Positions 9,076-17,680 of a stretch of DNA of 64,000 bases are shown piece by piece. The notes beneath the pieces were generated by a model. It saw nothing but the letters and a program-made list of their open reading frames with translations. It was not told where the DNA came from and made no database searches. The stretch comes from Microbulbifer sp. THAF38 (GTDB lineage: Bacteria > Pseudomonadota > Gammaproteobacteria > Pseudomonadales > Cellvibrionaceae): the NCBI RefSeq assembly GCF_009363535.1, contig NZ_CP045369.1:1004501-1068500 (forward strand), read 5' to 3'. The first letter of the stretch is position 1, and each line of letters starts with the position of its first letter. The translations under genes and the position numbers were made by a program.

Positions 9076-10407
9076 ATGAGCATAGATATGAAACAACCAA
9101 CACTTAGAGCAATGCAAGCTGCTTGTGCCACCTTTTTATTTCAGGCTGGTGCCTACGCAGGTATTGAAGTGGTCAGTTCAGGCGTATGTCCTTCTGATGC
9201 TACCAAAGTAAGCTATTCTGAAGCGCTTAATTATCCTGATGAATTTTGTGGTCTTCTCAATAGTGGTGATCTTGTCGGTCTATCAGGAGGGGCTTCAATA
9301 GAGCACCTGGGTGACAATTGCCAATTGACGGACAATGAAAGTCGACAAATGTCCAAGACATTATGTAAGTCTGAACCTTCAGCACCACATGTTGTTAGTG
9401 GAAGCAGTTGTTCGTCCGATGCAGACCCGGTTACCTATCTTGAGGCACAAATTTATAAAGATGAGCTGTGCTCTGTTCTGGGAGATTGGGAAATTGCAAG
9501 CCTTGCCGGTAATGCCTCCATGGATGGCAGTGGCTATGGGTGTGGTTCACGCAAGAATGAAATACGTCAGCTGGGCTCCACCCTGTGTAAATCTGATATT
9601 CCTCAAGAAAGTGGATCTGCTCCCAAAGTTGCTTACGTAGAAGTTAATAGTAATAACCTGGGCAATGCAGGCTGCTTTACAGAGAGTGATGGCAGCCAGT
9701 TGTTTGATATAGCTGTGATCTTCGCGGCAAATATTAATTATGATGGTCAGAAAGCTGTACTGCATTTTAATGACCAAGTGTCGGACTTGCTCAATAACAA
9801 TTTGAGTACAGTGCAAGACTTGCAAGACAAGGGTACGAAAGTAGTACTCAGCGTTCTCGGAAATCACCAAAATGCAGGTTGGTCTTGTTTTGCCAATGAG
9901 CAATCCGCAGATGACTTTGCTCAGCAGCTGAAAGATGCAGTCGATCAATATGGTCTGGATGGTATTGATATTGATGATGAGTACTCACAGTGCAGCCAAA
10001 CCTATTCTGACTCCCTGGTAAAAGTGACTAGTGCATTGCGAGAGAAAATGCCAAATAAAATCATTTCCAAAGCACTTTGGAGTGATACCGATACTTTTCA
10101 GGCTGAATGGAACGGCAAGAAACTGGGCGATCAACTCACTTATGGCTGGGAGATGAGCTACTGGTTGGGCTCAAGCTGCACCTCACGAGTTCAGAAGTAC
10201 CTAAACTTGGGGGTCGATAGATCCAAGTTGGGTGTTGGCGCTTCTACTGTGTTGAATAGCGATTCCACTGCAAGTGCATTAGCTTCCTGTAATGAAAATA
10301 ATAATCTGGGTGGCGGCACTATGATTTTTAATGTGACTAAAGATTCTAGTAGCTACCTTTCTACAGTGTGGCCAGGTACTTCAGAGATCCCGAATTGCCT
10401 TAAGTAG
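9076..10407 (+). CDS. Secreted GH18 endo-beta-N-acetylglucosaminidase-like protein with two Cys-rich repeats
   Basis: 443 aa from ATG 9076; ATG 9088 gives a more classical signal peptide (MKQPTLRAM..., ending AGAYA) and may be the true start. Residues about 38-97 and 112-171 are two copies of a module with four Cys at identical spacing (Cys38-58-82-97 and Cys112-132-156-171). From about residue 183 comes a GH18 TIM barrel with the catalytic signature YGLDGIDIDDEY, where Glu302 would be the acid/base. The DDEY form matches Endo H/Endo F1-type endoglycosidases, which cut the chitobiose core of N-glycans, more closely than chitinases. Secretion plus the adjacent TonB receptor fits glycan harvesting from glycoproteins. 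The repeats may bind carbohydrate, but that is a guess. Confidence 0.85.
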   Translation: MSIDMKQPTLRAMQAACATFLFQAGAYAGIEVVSSGVCPSDATKVSYSEALNYPDEFCGLLNSGDLVGLSGGASIEHLGDNCQLTDNESRQMSKTLCKSEPSAPHVVSGSSCSSDADPVTYLEAQIYKDELCSVLGDWEIASLAGNASMDGSGYGCGSRKNEIRQLGSTLCKSDIPQESGSAPKVAYVEVNSNNLGNAGCFTESDGSQLFDIAVIFAANINYDGQKAVLHFNDQVSDLLNNNLSTVQDLQDKGTKVVLSVLGNHQNAGWSCFANEQSADDFAQQLKDAVDQYGLDGIDIDDEYSQCSQTYSDSLVKVTSALREKMPNKIISKALWSDTDTFQAEWNGKKLGDQLTYGWEMSYWLGSSCTSRVQKYLNLGVDRSKLGVGASTVLNSDSTASALASCNENNNLGGGTMIFNVTKDSSSYLSTVWPGTSEIPNCLK

Positions 10408-10465
10408 TTAAAAATTCCCCGTGGAATCTTGTGTGACCTGCTGAAGCGGGGATGTGCTAAAGCTA

Positions 10466-10538
10466 ACTACCCAGTACAGGTGGGAATGTCTGTATTATTA
10501 CTGTTTTTATGGGGACATCCTATACAGCTATGGGTAGT
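10466..10538 (+). repeat. Imperfect long inverted repeat after the GH18 gene
   Basis: ACTACCCA (10466-10473) pairs with TGGGTAGT (10531-10538), with further partial pairing inside (an ATGTC near 10486 against GACAT near 10514). No T tract follows. It may be a folded 3' end or protein-binding site. Confidence 0.35.
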
Positions 10539-10572
10539 AAGTGGTGTGGATATATTTGTTTAGCTTAATATG

Positions 10573-10601
10573 CTTCAGGGTGGTTTGAAGCCACCCTGAA
10601 G
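10573..10601. terminator. Terminator-like hairpin between GH18 gene and toxin-immunity pair
   Basis: Perfect 11-bp stem CTTCAGGGTGG (10573-10583) / CCACCCTGAAG (10591-10601), 7-base loop. It sits 8 bases beyond the stop of the minus-strand immunity-like gene. Neither strand has a clear T run after the stem, so its efficiency is uncertain. Confidence 0.5.
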
Positions 10602-10608
10602 AAAAGCT

Positions 10609-10821
10609 TTATAATAGTTTTTCTAAGGGTATACCTGTTTCCTTTTCAATCACTTTATATTCCTCTTTAAGGAACTCTAGGAATTGAGTCAGCTGTAAGT
10701 GGTGCTCCTCATAATCTGTCTTGTCGCCTATGGTCTCACTTCTTAAAAGGCCTTCTTGATACAAAACGGCATCTCTAACAGCAGAAATTAGTAGTGGTGC
10801 CCAGGTATTAGGTACTTCCAT
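10609..10821 (-). CDS. Tsi2-like immunity protein (antitoxin of the upstream Tse2-like toxin)
   Basis: 70 aa, acidic and predicted all-helical (WAPLLISAVRDAVLYQEGLL, then LQLTQFLEFLKEEYKVIEKE, ending GIPLEKLL). Size, helical pattern and position right after the toxin resemble Tsi2 of Pseudomonas aeruginosa (about 77 aa), the immunity protein that binds and neutralises Tse2. Its ATG overlaps the toxin stop by one base (TAATG), a translational coupling typical of toxin-immunity pairs. The similarity is by eye; the pairing with the toxin is the stronger argument. Confidence 0.65.
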   Translation of the reverse strand: MEVPNTWAPLLISAVRDAVLYQEGLLRSETIGDKTDYEEHHLQLTQFLEFLKEEYKVIEKETGIPLEKLL

Positions 10822-11291
10822 TATATAGCTTCCTTAATTAAGGATTTTTCTAGTATTTTTAACTTATTCTTAAATTGATTCAGAGGCATGTCGTAGGCTG
10901 GGGCTATCGTATAGTGTGTTGCCTCAAATCTGGTGTTATATTCATCTTTTACAATTGCAATTCCTTCTGGCAAAACTGTCCCTGCAGGAATTTTGTAGTA
11001 CTCCCAGTTTTTACCTTTTGGTAAGCCTGGTTTATCAAAAGTGCTGAGTCCCCTGGGGCGATCCTTTATGCAAACCCACTCTGTCCCATCGCGGTATTCT
11101 ATGGTGATATCTGCTGGTCTAGGACGTCCGTTAGACAGAATGAAACCTTTTTCTATAAAGTCGAAGACACCTTGGTCTGATTTTTTGTTCAGAGCTCTCC
11201 ATAGATCTATGGGTGTTTGACCGTCAGAGTAAGAGTCTGCTTTTCCCTTCGCAATTAATATTTCTTTTAAAACTTTAATGCTCACTTTCAC
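10821..11291 (-). CDS. Tse2-like toxin (ADP-ribosyltransferase-fold effector)
   Basis: 156 aa, near the 158 aa of P. aeruginosa Tse2. The C-terminal half carries the family's recognisable pattern: GLSTFDK (81-87), IPAGTVLPEGIAIVKD (101-116) and YNTRFEATHYTIAP (118-131), which line up with the corresponding stretches of Tse2 as I recall them. Tse2 is a cytotoxic type VI secretion effector with an ADP-ribosyltransferase-like fold acting in the cytoplasm. No signal peptide and no secretion-system genes are in this window, so it may be exported by a distant T6SS or act as a plain toxin-antitoxin module. The N-terminal 80 residues differ from Tse2. AT-rich relative to gcvP next door, consistent with transfer. 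Confidence 0.72.
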   Translation of the reverse strand: MKVSIKVLKEILIAKGKADSYSDGQTPIDLWRALNKKSDQGVFDFIEKGFILSNGRPRPADITIEYRDGTEWVCIKDRPRGLSTFDKPGLPKGKNWEYYKIPAGTVLPEGIAIVKDEYNTRFEATHYTIAPAYDMPLNQFKNKLKILEKSLIKEAI

Positions 11292-11507
11292 CTCCGATGT
11301 TGAAAGCTTGGGGCGATTAGAAAGTTTGGCTAAATTTTTGCCAAAACGTACTAATACCGTTTCTTTGTTGTTAGGCGCCGCCTATGTGAGGATTTTTAAT
11401 TAAGTTAACGTAGAATAATATTGTTGGAAGGTGATGGTTGCAAATACGTAGCTATACAGGAAGAGAGAGTTTGTGCCAGTTCGATAATAGTATTGTGGGT
11501 CGAATAA

Positions 11508-11532
11508 AAAAGCGGGCATAAAGCCCGCTTTT
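11508..11532 (-). terminator. Intrinsic terminator of gcvP
   Basis: AAAGCGGGC / GCCCGCTTT stem around ATAAA. On the minus strand the stem runs into TTTTTTATT, 27 bases past the gcvP stop. Confidence 0.85.
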
Positions 11533-11558
11533 AAATCCACCTGTGAGAGTGTTGGATC

Positions 11559-14450
11559 TTACTCAGCGTAGCTCTCAATCGGTGGGCAGGAGCAGATCAG
11601 GTTGCGGTCACCGTAGACGTTGTCGATACGGTTAGCAGCCGGCCACACCTTGTGCTCTTTTAACCACGCCGCCGGGCGCGCAGCGATATCGCGGGAGTAG
11701 CTGTGGGTCCACTCATCGCTCATCACGTCCTCAAGGGTGTGAGGGGCATTGTGCAGCGGGTTGTCTTCAGGGGTGTATTTACCGCTGGTGACATCTTCCA
11801 CTTCCTGGCGAATTGTTGCCATAGCCTCGATAAAGCGATCCAGTTCACCCTTGGATTCACTTTCGGTAGGCTCGATCATCAGGGTGCCGGCTACCGGGAA
11901 GGACATGGTGGGGGAGTGGAAGCCGAAGTCCATCAGGCGCTTGGCGATATCCTCTTCAGTGATGCCGCTGGCTTCCTTAAGTGGGCGCAGATCTACCAGG
12001 CACTCGTGGGCAACAAAGCCATTGGTGCCGGTGTAGAGCAGGGAGTAGTGCTCACCCAGCTTCTTGGCCACGTAGTTGGCGTTCAGGATCGCCATTTCGG
12101 TCGCCTGTTTCATGCCCTGCTTGCCCATCATACGGATATACATCCAACTGATCGGCAGGATGCTGGCGGAGCCCCAGGGAGCGGCGGAGATGGTGCCGTT
12201 ATCCAGCTTGGTTTCCGGAACTTCAGTCACTGGATGGGCTGCCAGGTAAGGCTTCAGGTGTTCGCCAACAGCGATCGGGCCCATGCCGGGGCCGCCACCA
12301 CCGTGGGGAATACAGAAAGTTTTGTGCAGGTTCAGGTGGGATACATCACCACCGAACTGGCCCGGAGCTGCCACGCCAATCAGGGCGTTCATGTTGGCGC
12401 CATCAATATAAACCTGTCCACCAACCTGGTGCACAAGGTCGCAAACTTCACGGATGCCTTCCTCGAATACCCCGTGGGTGGATGGGTAGGTCACCATCAG
12501 CGCGGCAACACGGTCGCCGTGCTCTTCGATTTTGGCTTTCAGGTCTTCGATATCCACATTGCCTTTATCATCACAAGCAACCACAACCACTTTCATGCTC
12601 ACCATCATGGCGGAAGCCGGGTTGGTACCGTGGGCCGAGGCGGGAATCAGGCAGATATCGCGCTGGGTCTCGCCCTTCGCTTCGAAGTATTTCTTGATGG
12701 CAACCAGGCCAGCGTATTCGCCCTGGGAACCGGCATTGGGCTGCAGGCTCACCGCATCGTAACCGGTACAGGCAGACAGCATCTGCTGCAGCTGGCGGAA
12801 CATTTCCGCGTAGCCTTCCGCTTGGTCTACTGGTGCGAAGGGGTGCAGTTTGCCGAACTCTGGCCAGGTGACCGGGATCATCTCCGCGGTGGCGTTCAGC
12901 TTCATGGTGCAGGAGCCCAGGGGAATCATTGAGTGATTCAGGGCGATATCCTTGGCTTCCAGAGACTTGAGATAGCGCAGCATCTCGGTCTCGGAGTGGT
13001 AGGTGTTGAACACCGGGTGGGTCAGGAATTTAGTATCGCGCGCTAGGGCGGCGGGTACACCCAGGGAGCCCTTGCTGGCAATTTCGCTGTCCAGAGTATG
13101 CAGATCGATGCTGTGTTCGGTGCCGATAAAGGCATTGATCAGGTCGGACACATCCTGCAGGGTGGCGGTCTCACTCAGGCTTACACCCAGGGCGTCTTCA
13201 CCAATTTTACGCAGGTTGATTTCAGCGGCCAGGGCGCGCTGGTAAATCTCTTCCTGTTTGGCGCCAACGGTGATATTCAGGGTATCGAACCAGCTGTCGT
13301 GGGCCAGGTTAAAGCCTTCCTGCTGCAGGGCGGAAGCGAGAATGTCTGCCAGGCGCTGAATGCGGGCAGCGATGGTTTTCAGGCCTTCAGGGCCGTGGTA
13401 AATCGCATAGAAAGCGCTCATTACCGCCAACAGCACCTGGGAAGTACAGATGTTGGAGTTGGCTTTCTCGCGGCGAATATGCTGTTCGCGGGTTTGCATG
13501 GCCATGCGCAGGGCACGCTTGCCTTTGCTGTCTACGGAAACACCGATAATACGACCTGGTGCGGAGCGCTTGTAAGCTTCGCGGAAGGCGAAGAAACCGG
13601 CGTGGGGACCACCGTAGCCCATGGGGATGCCGAAGCGTTGGTTACAGCCAACAACTACGTCTGCGCCCATATCACCCGGTGCTCGGAGGGCTACCAGGCT
13701 CATCAGATCAGCGGCCACGGTTACCAGGGCGTTGGCTTCGTGTACTTTGGCAATAATGTCAGTTAGGTCACGTACGCGGCCGGTGCTGCCGGGGTATTGC
13801 AGCAGGGCACCGAACAGCTCGGCGGGGATATCTTTTTCCACATCGCCTACAACTACTTCGAAGCCGAAGTGCTCGGCGCGGGTTTTAACTACGGCGATGG
13901 TCTGCGGGTGGCAGTCCTGGTCCACAAAGTAGACGTTGGATTTGTTGCGTTTGACCTGGCGCTTACACATGGCCATGGCTTCAGCTGCTGCGGTACCTTC
14001 ATCCAGCATGGAGGCATTGGCCAGCTCCATACCGGTGAGGTCCATAATCATTTGCTGGAAGTTCAGCAGGCCTTCCAGGCGGCCCTGGGCAATTTCCGGC
14101 TGGTAAGGGGTATAGGCGGTGTACCAACCCGGGTTCTCCAGCACATTGCGCAGGATTACATTGGGGGTAATGGTGTCGTGGTAACCCATACCAATAAAGG
14201 TGCGGTAGATCTTGTTGCGCGCCGCGATATCTTTCAGCTCCGCGAGGGCCTCAACTTCATTGATCGCATCGGCCAGATCCAGCTCATCAGTCTTGCGAAT
14301 GGCTTCGGGCACGGTTTTCTCGATCAGCTCGTCGAGGCTGGCAACTCCGAGGGTTTCCAGCATGGCCTCTACCTGTTTGGCATCGGGGCCAATATGGCGA
14401 TGGATAAAGGCGTCGTGTTGTTCCAACTGCTGCAGCGATGGTTGGGTCAT
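11559..14450 (-). CDS. gcvP: Glycine dehydrogenase (decarboxylating), P-protein
   Basis: PLP-dependent P-protein of the glycine cleavage system: decarboxylates glycine and passes the aminomethyl group to the lipoyl arm of GcvH. The open frame extends to 14669, but ATG 14450 ([20 protein letters not shown], with AGGAACGAAG upstream) is the family start and gives 963 aa (E. coli 957). The PLP Lys lies in [18 protein letters not shown]; the Gly-rich stretch and the N-terminal FIHRHIGP are family hallmarks. gcvT and gcvH are not adjacent here, unlike in many relatives. I looked for a glycine riboswitch upstream and found none. Confidence 0.97.
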   Translation of the reverse strand: MTQPSLQQLEQHDAFIHRHIGPDAKQVEAMLETLGVASLDELIEKTVPEAIRKTDELDLADAINEVEALAELKDIAARNKIYRTFIGMGYHDTITPNVILRNVLENPGWYTAYTPYQPEIAQGRLEGLLNFQQMIMDLTGMELANASMLDEGTAAAEAMAMCKRQVKRNKSNVYFVDQDCHPQTIAVVKTRAEHFGFEVVVGDVEKDIPAELFGALLQYPGSTGRVRDLTDIIAKVHEANALVTVAADLMSLVALRAPGDMGADVVVGCNQRFGIPMGYGGPHAGFFAFREAYKRSAPGRIIGVSVDSKGKRALRMAMQTREQHIRREKANSNICTSQVLLAVMSAFYAIYHGPEGLKTIAARIQRLADILASALQQEGFNLAHDSWFDTLNITVGAKQEEIYQRALAAEINLRKIGEDALGVSLSETATLQDVSDLINAFIGTEHSIDLHTLDSEIASKGSLGVPAALARDTKFLTHPVFNTYHSETEMLRYLKSLEAKDIALNHSMIPLGSCTMKLNATAEMIPVTWPEFGKLHPFAPVDQAEGYAEMFRQLQQMLSACTGYDAVSLQPNAGSQGEYAGLVAIKKYFEAKGETQRDICLIPASAHGTNPASAMMVSMKVVVVACDDKGNVDIEDLKAKIEEHGDRVAALMVTYPSTHGVFEEGIREVCDLVHQVGGQVYIDGANMNALIGVAAPGQFGGDVSHLNLHKTFCIPHGGGGPGMGPIAVGEHLKPYLAAHPVTEVPETKLDNGTISAAPWGSASILPISWMYIRMMGKQGMKQATEMAILNANYVAKKLGEHYSLLYTGTNGFVAHECLVDLRPLKEASGITEEDIAKRLMDFGFHSPTMSFPVAGTLMIEPTESESKGELDRFIEAMATIRQEVEDVTSGKYTPEDNPLHNAPHTLEDVMSDEWTHSYSRDIAARPAAWLKEHKVWPAANRIDNVYGDRNLICSCPPIESYAE

Positions 14451-14945
14451 AAACTTCGTTCCTGTAGTCGCAGGGAGTCGTCGCGGTGCGCTCGCGGTTA
14501 AAAATAGCACCTGGCCTCGATACCGCTTTTCCTGTGGAAAGCCTCGGGCCTCCGCGTAGCGGATAGGCGAGGGTAACGCTTGGGAGAAACGGTTTGCTGG
14601 CAGCCCCAGTGTTGCAATACGGAACCAGAGGGGAAGCCGGGCCATAGCGGCAGGCGCGCATCTTAGCAACCGTTGCGGGTGTCGGCAATCTGCGGGATTT
14701 GAACGAGGAAACTGCTAAATTTGGGGGTAAAAAGTGGGTTAAATCCTGTGAGATGGGGGTTGGGGCGATTTTGTTCTACCCGGGACAGAGCAGACTTGGC
14801 GAAAGGTGTCATCTGAGAGTTTAAATGGCCTCGAAAGTGGAACAGGTTGGCTATAGAAGCTTTGATAGATTTAGGAACCCTCTGAAAAGTCCACAAGAGC
14901 ACTGCAGAATAGTCAAAAGGTTCCTATGCACTAACAATCTCTTTG
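14451..14945. other. Intergenic region upstream of gcvP
   Basis: About 495 bases with no supported gene; a 79-codon minus-strand frame (14663-14902) lacks any protein character. It must contain the gcvP promoter and leader. No riboswitch consensus or intact tRNA was recognised. A hairpin at 14928-14952 belongs to the neighbouring hydrolase gene. Confidence 0.5.
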
Positions 14946-14952
14946 TTAGTGC
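14928..14952 (-). terminator. Hairpin at 3' end of nucleoside hydrolase-like gene
   Basis: Perfect 10-bp stem GCACTAACAA (14928-14937) / TTGTTAGTGC (14943-14952) with a 5-base loop. It overlaps the stop codon of the minus-strand gene. There is no strong T run, so it may be a Rho-independent terminator of modest strength or an mRNA-stabilising end. Confidence 0.5.
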
Positions 14953-16424
14953 TGTTTAGCTCGACATCTAGCTCCCTTCCGCGCAGAATTAAAACGATCA
15001 CGCAGACGCTCAATCATCACTGTACGAGCAGCGTCATGGTTGATGCCCATAACCACATTCACTTCTAAGCCTTTGCCGTTTTCTGTAAAGGTGGTTTTAC
15101 CTACGGTGGGGTCGAAGGTGATGGGGTCATAAGGCGTCATGCTGTCGGCCAGGCCGGCATTTAGCTGGTCAACCTCAATAAACCCGGGTACCAGATCCAT
15201 CTCCAGAGTTTCAGGCTCCAACAGCACCAGTGCGGCGATAATGTCCCACAGGCGAATAACGGCATCCATGGCGAAGTCGCCGTTACCCTGGAAATCTCCA
15301 CCTTCAAACTCGCGAATGGAACTGAGCAGTTGGGAGGTGTAGCAGGCTTCCGGAGTCGCGCGGCGTTCGGCCAGGGCTTCGATGGTGTTGCCCTGTACCT
15401 TGGCCATGTCGGTAGAGTTGGTGGGTACCAAATAGGTTTCAATATCATTTTCACTCAAGGCGTCAAAGGCCCACTGGGCACTTAGCGGGTCGAGCAGAAT
15501 ATTGAATTCCTGGTGGGTGCTGAAGTCGCTTTCACAGCCGAAGCTTGGGTGAGAAAAAATATTCCCGCCCAAGTTGCGGGATTTATCGCCGAAGCAAGCA
15601 GCCTCGTGATTTGCGGTGAAGGGTTCGTAATTTTCAAAGCCGCCGCCCATCATTATCACACGGTCAATTTTAGCCAGCTGTTCTTCATTGGCCTTGCCGA
15701 GTACACGGGCCAGGGTGGTCAGTTTGCCGGTATTGAAAACGACTGGAGACTGCTCCAGGTTATCCAGCGTTTCCAGGATAATGTCTTCAGCCAGCTCAAA
15801 GTTGAAAGAAACACCATTATTGCCCTGATAGCGATAGTGATCCTGTTTTGCGCGGGGGATTAGGTGGTCAGTTCCGTATAAGGTGGAGCCGTTATCGCGC
15901 CAGGGGCCGGGTACATACTGGCCATAAAGGTTAATGCCCATGGCATTACGGCGCTCCAAATTCCATGTGCCGGTGCTGAAATCGGAGGAGTTGGGCAGCT
16001 GGTAATCATCGCGGCCAGCTACAGCTTTGTCGTCATTTACCGGAGTGCTGGAGGCCTTACCGTTAGCCCCATAAGCGACCTCCTCAGTGGCAAAGTAGGC
16101 ACCACGTATCACTTTGGTATCGTTGTTACCCAACCACTCAAGGATGTTGTAAACCGTGTTGGCTCCGTGCGCTACAGTATTGAAGGAGTCTTCCACCACT
16201 GCCAGTTCCAGGGTGTAGCGCGGGTCTTTGGCAATCAGCATCAATGCTACGGCATCGTCAAAGTTATTGAAGTCGCCGATCCAGATAATCGGTTGGGCAT
16301 CTTCATTTTTGGTTGCTTGGTGCAGGCGCTTTCCATGGCGGCCATTGTCCGCATGGCAGGAGGCCAGGGTTGCAAAGCTACCCAGAATCAGGGCTCCGGC
16401 AGATAGCCAACGTTTTAATTTCAT
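14946..16424 (-). CDS. Exported nucleoside hydrolase-like lipoprotein
   Basis: 492 aa, much longer than typical nucleoside hydrolases (about 310-350). The N-terminus is a signal with lipobox LASC (Cys23), so the mature protein is probably anchored in the periplasm or outer membrane. The fold is recognisable from IIWIGDFNNFDDAVALMLIA near residue 46, the family's N-terminal calcium site, and from the later RVIMMGGG stretch. The usual DxDxxxDD motif is changed: it is one residue shorter and has Asn53 for the second Asp. This leaves doubt about nucleoside N-ribosidase activity. An alternative is a related exported hydrolase on another ribosyl or sugar substrate. Confidence 0.7.
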   Translation of the reverse strand: MKLKRWLSAGALILGSFATLASCHADNGRHGKRLHQATKNEDAQPIIWIGDFNNFDDAVALMLIAKDPRYTLELAVVEDSFNTVAHGANTVYNILEWLGNNDTKVIRGAYFATEEVAYGANGKASSTPVNDDKAVAGRDDYQLPNSSDFSTGTWNLERRNAMGINLYGQYVPGPWRDNGSTLYGTDHLIPRAKQDHYRYQGNNGVSFNFELAEDIILETLDNLEQSPVVFNTGKLTTLARVLGKANEEQLAKIDRVIMMGGGFENYEPFTANHEAACFGDKSRNLGGNIFSHPSFGCESDFSTHQEFNILLDPLSAQWAFDALSENDIETYLVPTNSTDMAKVQGNTIEALAERRATPEACYTSQLLSSIREFEGGDFQGNGDFAMDAVIRLWDIIAALVLLEPETLEMDLVPGFIEVDQLNAGLADSMTPYDPITFDPTVGKTTFTENGKGLEVNVVMGINHDAARTVMIERLRDRFNSARKGARCRAKQH

Positions 16425-16558
16425 CTATATTTCCCTAAGGTTGGAGTGTCTTAAATTGGCGATTTCACGACTCCTCCCTGAGTCGATAAATGGCCACTCC
16501 TGTAATAACTGCCATTAACGCTTGTTAGCTATAAATAGTGCTCAATTACAAAAGTTAA

Positions 16559-16578
16559 TGCCGGCGTAAACGCCGGCA
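16559..16578 (-). terminator. Terminator hairpin after MAT2B-like gene
   Basis: Stem TGCCGGCG (16559-16566) / CGCCGGCA (16571-16578), loop TAAA. On the minus strand it is followed by TTAACTTTTG. It lies 52 bases beyond the stop of the 16630-17517 gene. Confidence 0.6.
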
Positions 16579-16629
16579 CAGGTACATCCCTATACCATTT
16601 GTTTTCTTTTATTGGTTTTCTATTAGATT

Positions 16630-17517
16630 TTAATTCTGGATAAAAGATTTCAGGTTGCGTGCCAGTTGCTGAGGCAATGGTTCGGTCCCTTTGATGCCCA
16701 GGTTTGTTAAGCGTGATTTATCCAGCTGACAATTGTAGGGGCGCGGTACTGAAAAATTGGGTTTGCTATCTGCGCTGATATGGTCAGTACTCAATTCGCA
16801 CACTTTGGCAATAATATGCGCGAGTTCAAAGCGGGTGCAGGCGGTGTCGCCGCTCCACTGGTAGATTCCTTCAAACTGGGTGCCACCGCGGATTTTCAAC
16901 AGGCATTGCTCCAATACTTCTGCCACTTCCTCCACACTGGTGGGAAAGCGAATTGCCCAGTGATCCAGTGTGACCGGCTTTTGTTCTCGCAGCGTCTCTA
17001 ATAGGGCGGTAATACCAGATTCCTCCAGGTAGGCGACGGGTCCAAACAGCCAGGGTAATCTTAAAACCCAATGGTTACCGTTTTTCAGTACCGCTTCCTC
17101 TCCTGCCAACTTGCTTCGACCGTAGAAATTCACGGGATTGGGTGTGTCATCGGAAGTGTAGGGTGGGGCAGTACCATCAAAGACATAGTCGGTGCTGATA
17201 TACACCAACTGAGCATTGATTTCGCTACAGTACTTTGCCAATAACTCAGTACTGCCGACATTGAGTTGCCAGGCGGTATCTGGATTGTCGGCACAGCGGT
17301 CTGGCCAGCGCTCGGCGGCACAGTGGATTACCACATCCGGCCTAATTTCCCGCAGAGAAGCTTTGACTGCGCTGCTATCCGATAAGTCCAGGCGAATTAA
17401 GTTTTCGCCTGCGCGAGAAAAAGCGGTCCCGGTTGCGGAAAAAGTAGGGCTGTTGGAAAGTTGCTTTAATACACTACGGCCCAGCAGGCCGGAGGCGCCG
17501 GTAATCAGGATTTTCAC
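16630..17517 (-). CDS. MAT2B/RmlD-like SDR oxidoreductase
   Basis: 295 aa extended short-chain dehydrogenase: Rossmann motif GASGLLG at residues 7-13, the TDYVFDG stretch and the active-site pair in YGRSK. It belongs to the dTDP-4-dehydrorhamnose reductase (RmlD) superfamily. However, CAAERWPDRCADNPDTAWQL, LDHWAIRFPT, YQWSGD and the PRPYNCQLD stretch follow the regulatory beta subunit of eukaryotic methionine adenosyltransferase II closely. No rhamnose pathway genes are nearby, so a role in dTDP-rhamnose synthesis is unlikely. The actual substrate or partner is unknown. It lies downstream of argS in the same direction, 163 bases away. Confidence 0.8.
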   Translation of the reverse strand: MKILITGASGLLGRSVLKQLSNSPTFSATGTAFSRAGENLIRLDLSDSSAVKASLREIRPDVVIHCAAERWPDRCADNPDTAWQLNVGSTELLAKYCSEINAQLVYISTDYVFDGTAPPYTSDDTPNPVNFYGRSKLAGEEAVLKNGNHWVLRLPWLFGPVAYLEESGITALLETLREQKPVTLDHWAIRFPTSVEEVAEVLEQCLLKIRGGTQFEGIYQWSGDTACTRFELAHIIAKVCELSTDHISADSKPNFSVPRPYNCQLDKSRLTNLGIKGTEPLPQQLARNLKSFIQN

Positions 17518-17680
17518 GGGTTACTTTCCTTCGATTAGGCCGGTGGGGAAGAGGTGGCCTATATGGGGCAATGGATGGTGCGGGATGGTTTGGCGGGAGG
17601 CTGTGGAAGCCTGCTCACCAGAGAGCCGCCCGGCCAGCCTGCCTGCATATTTGCTGGAGGTATGGCCGGGCAGGAACAAT

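Noticed and set aside
11703..14501. Several long plus-strand frames opposite gcvP
   Set aside because: Antisense shadows caused by GC-rich codon use in gcvP; His/Gly-rich translations with no domain.
14451..14700. Glycine riboswitch upstream of gcvP
   Set aside because: None of the conserved core segments was found; GC-rich short repeats alone are not evidence.
14690..14720. tRNA-like TTCAAAT segment on the minus strand upstream of gcvP
   Set aside because: The flanking bases do not form the T-arm, and no acceptor stem or anticodon arm could be drawn.
14663..14902. 79-codon minus-strand frame
   Set aside because: No ribosome site, no domain pattern, and it overlaps the gcvP leader.
17628..17671. 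9-bp inverted repeat after argS as a terminator
   Set aside because: Long loop and no T tract on the minus strand.
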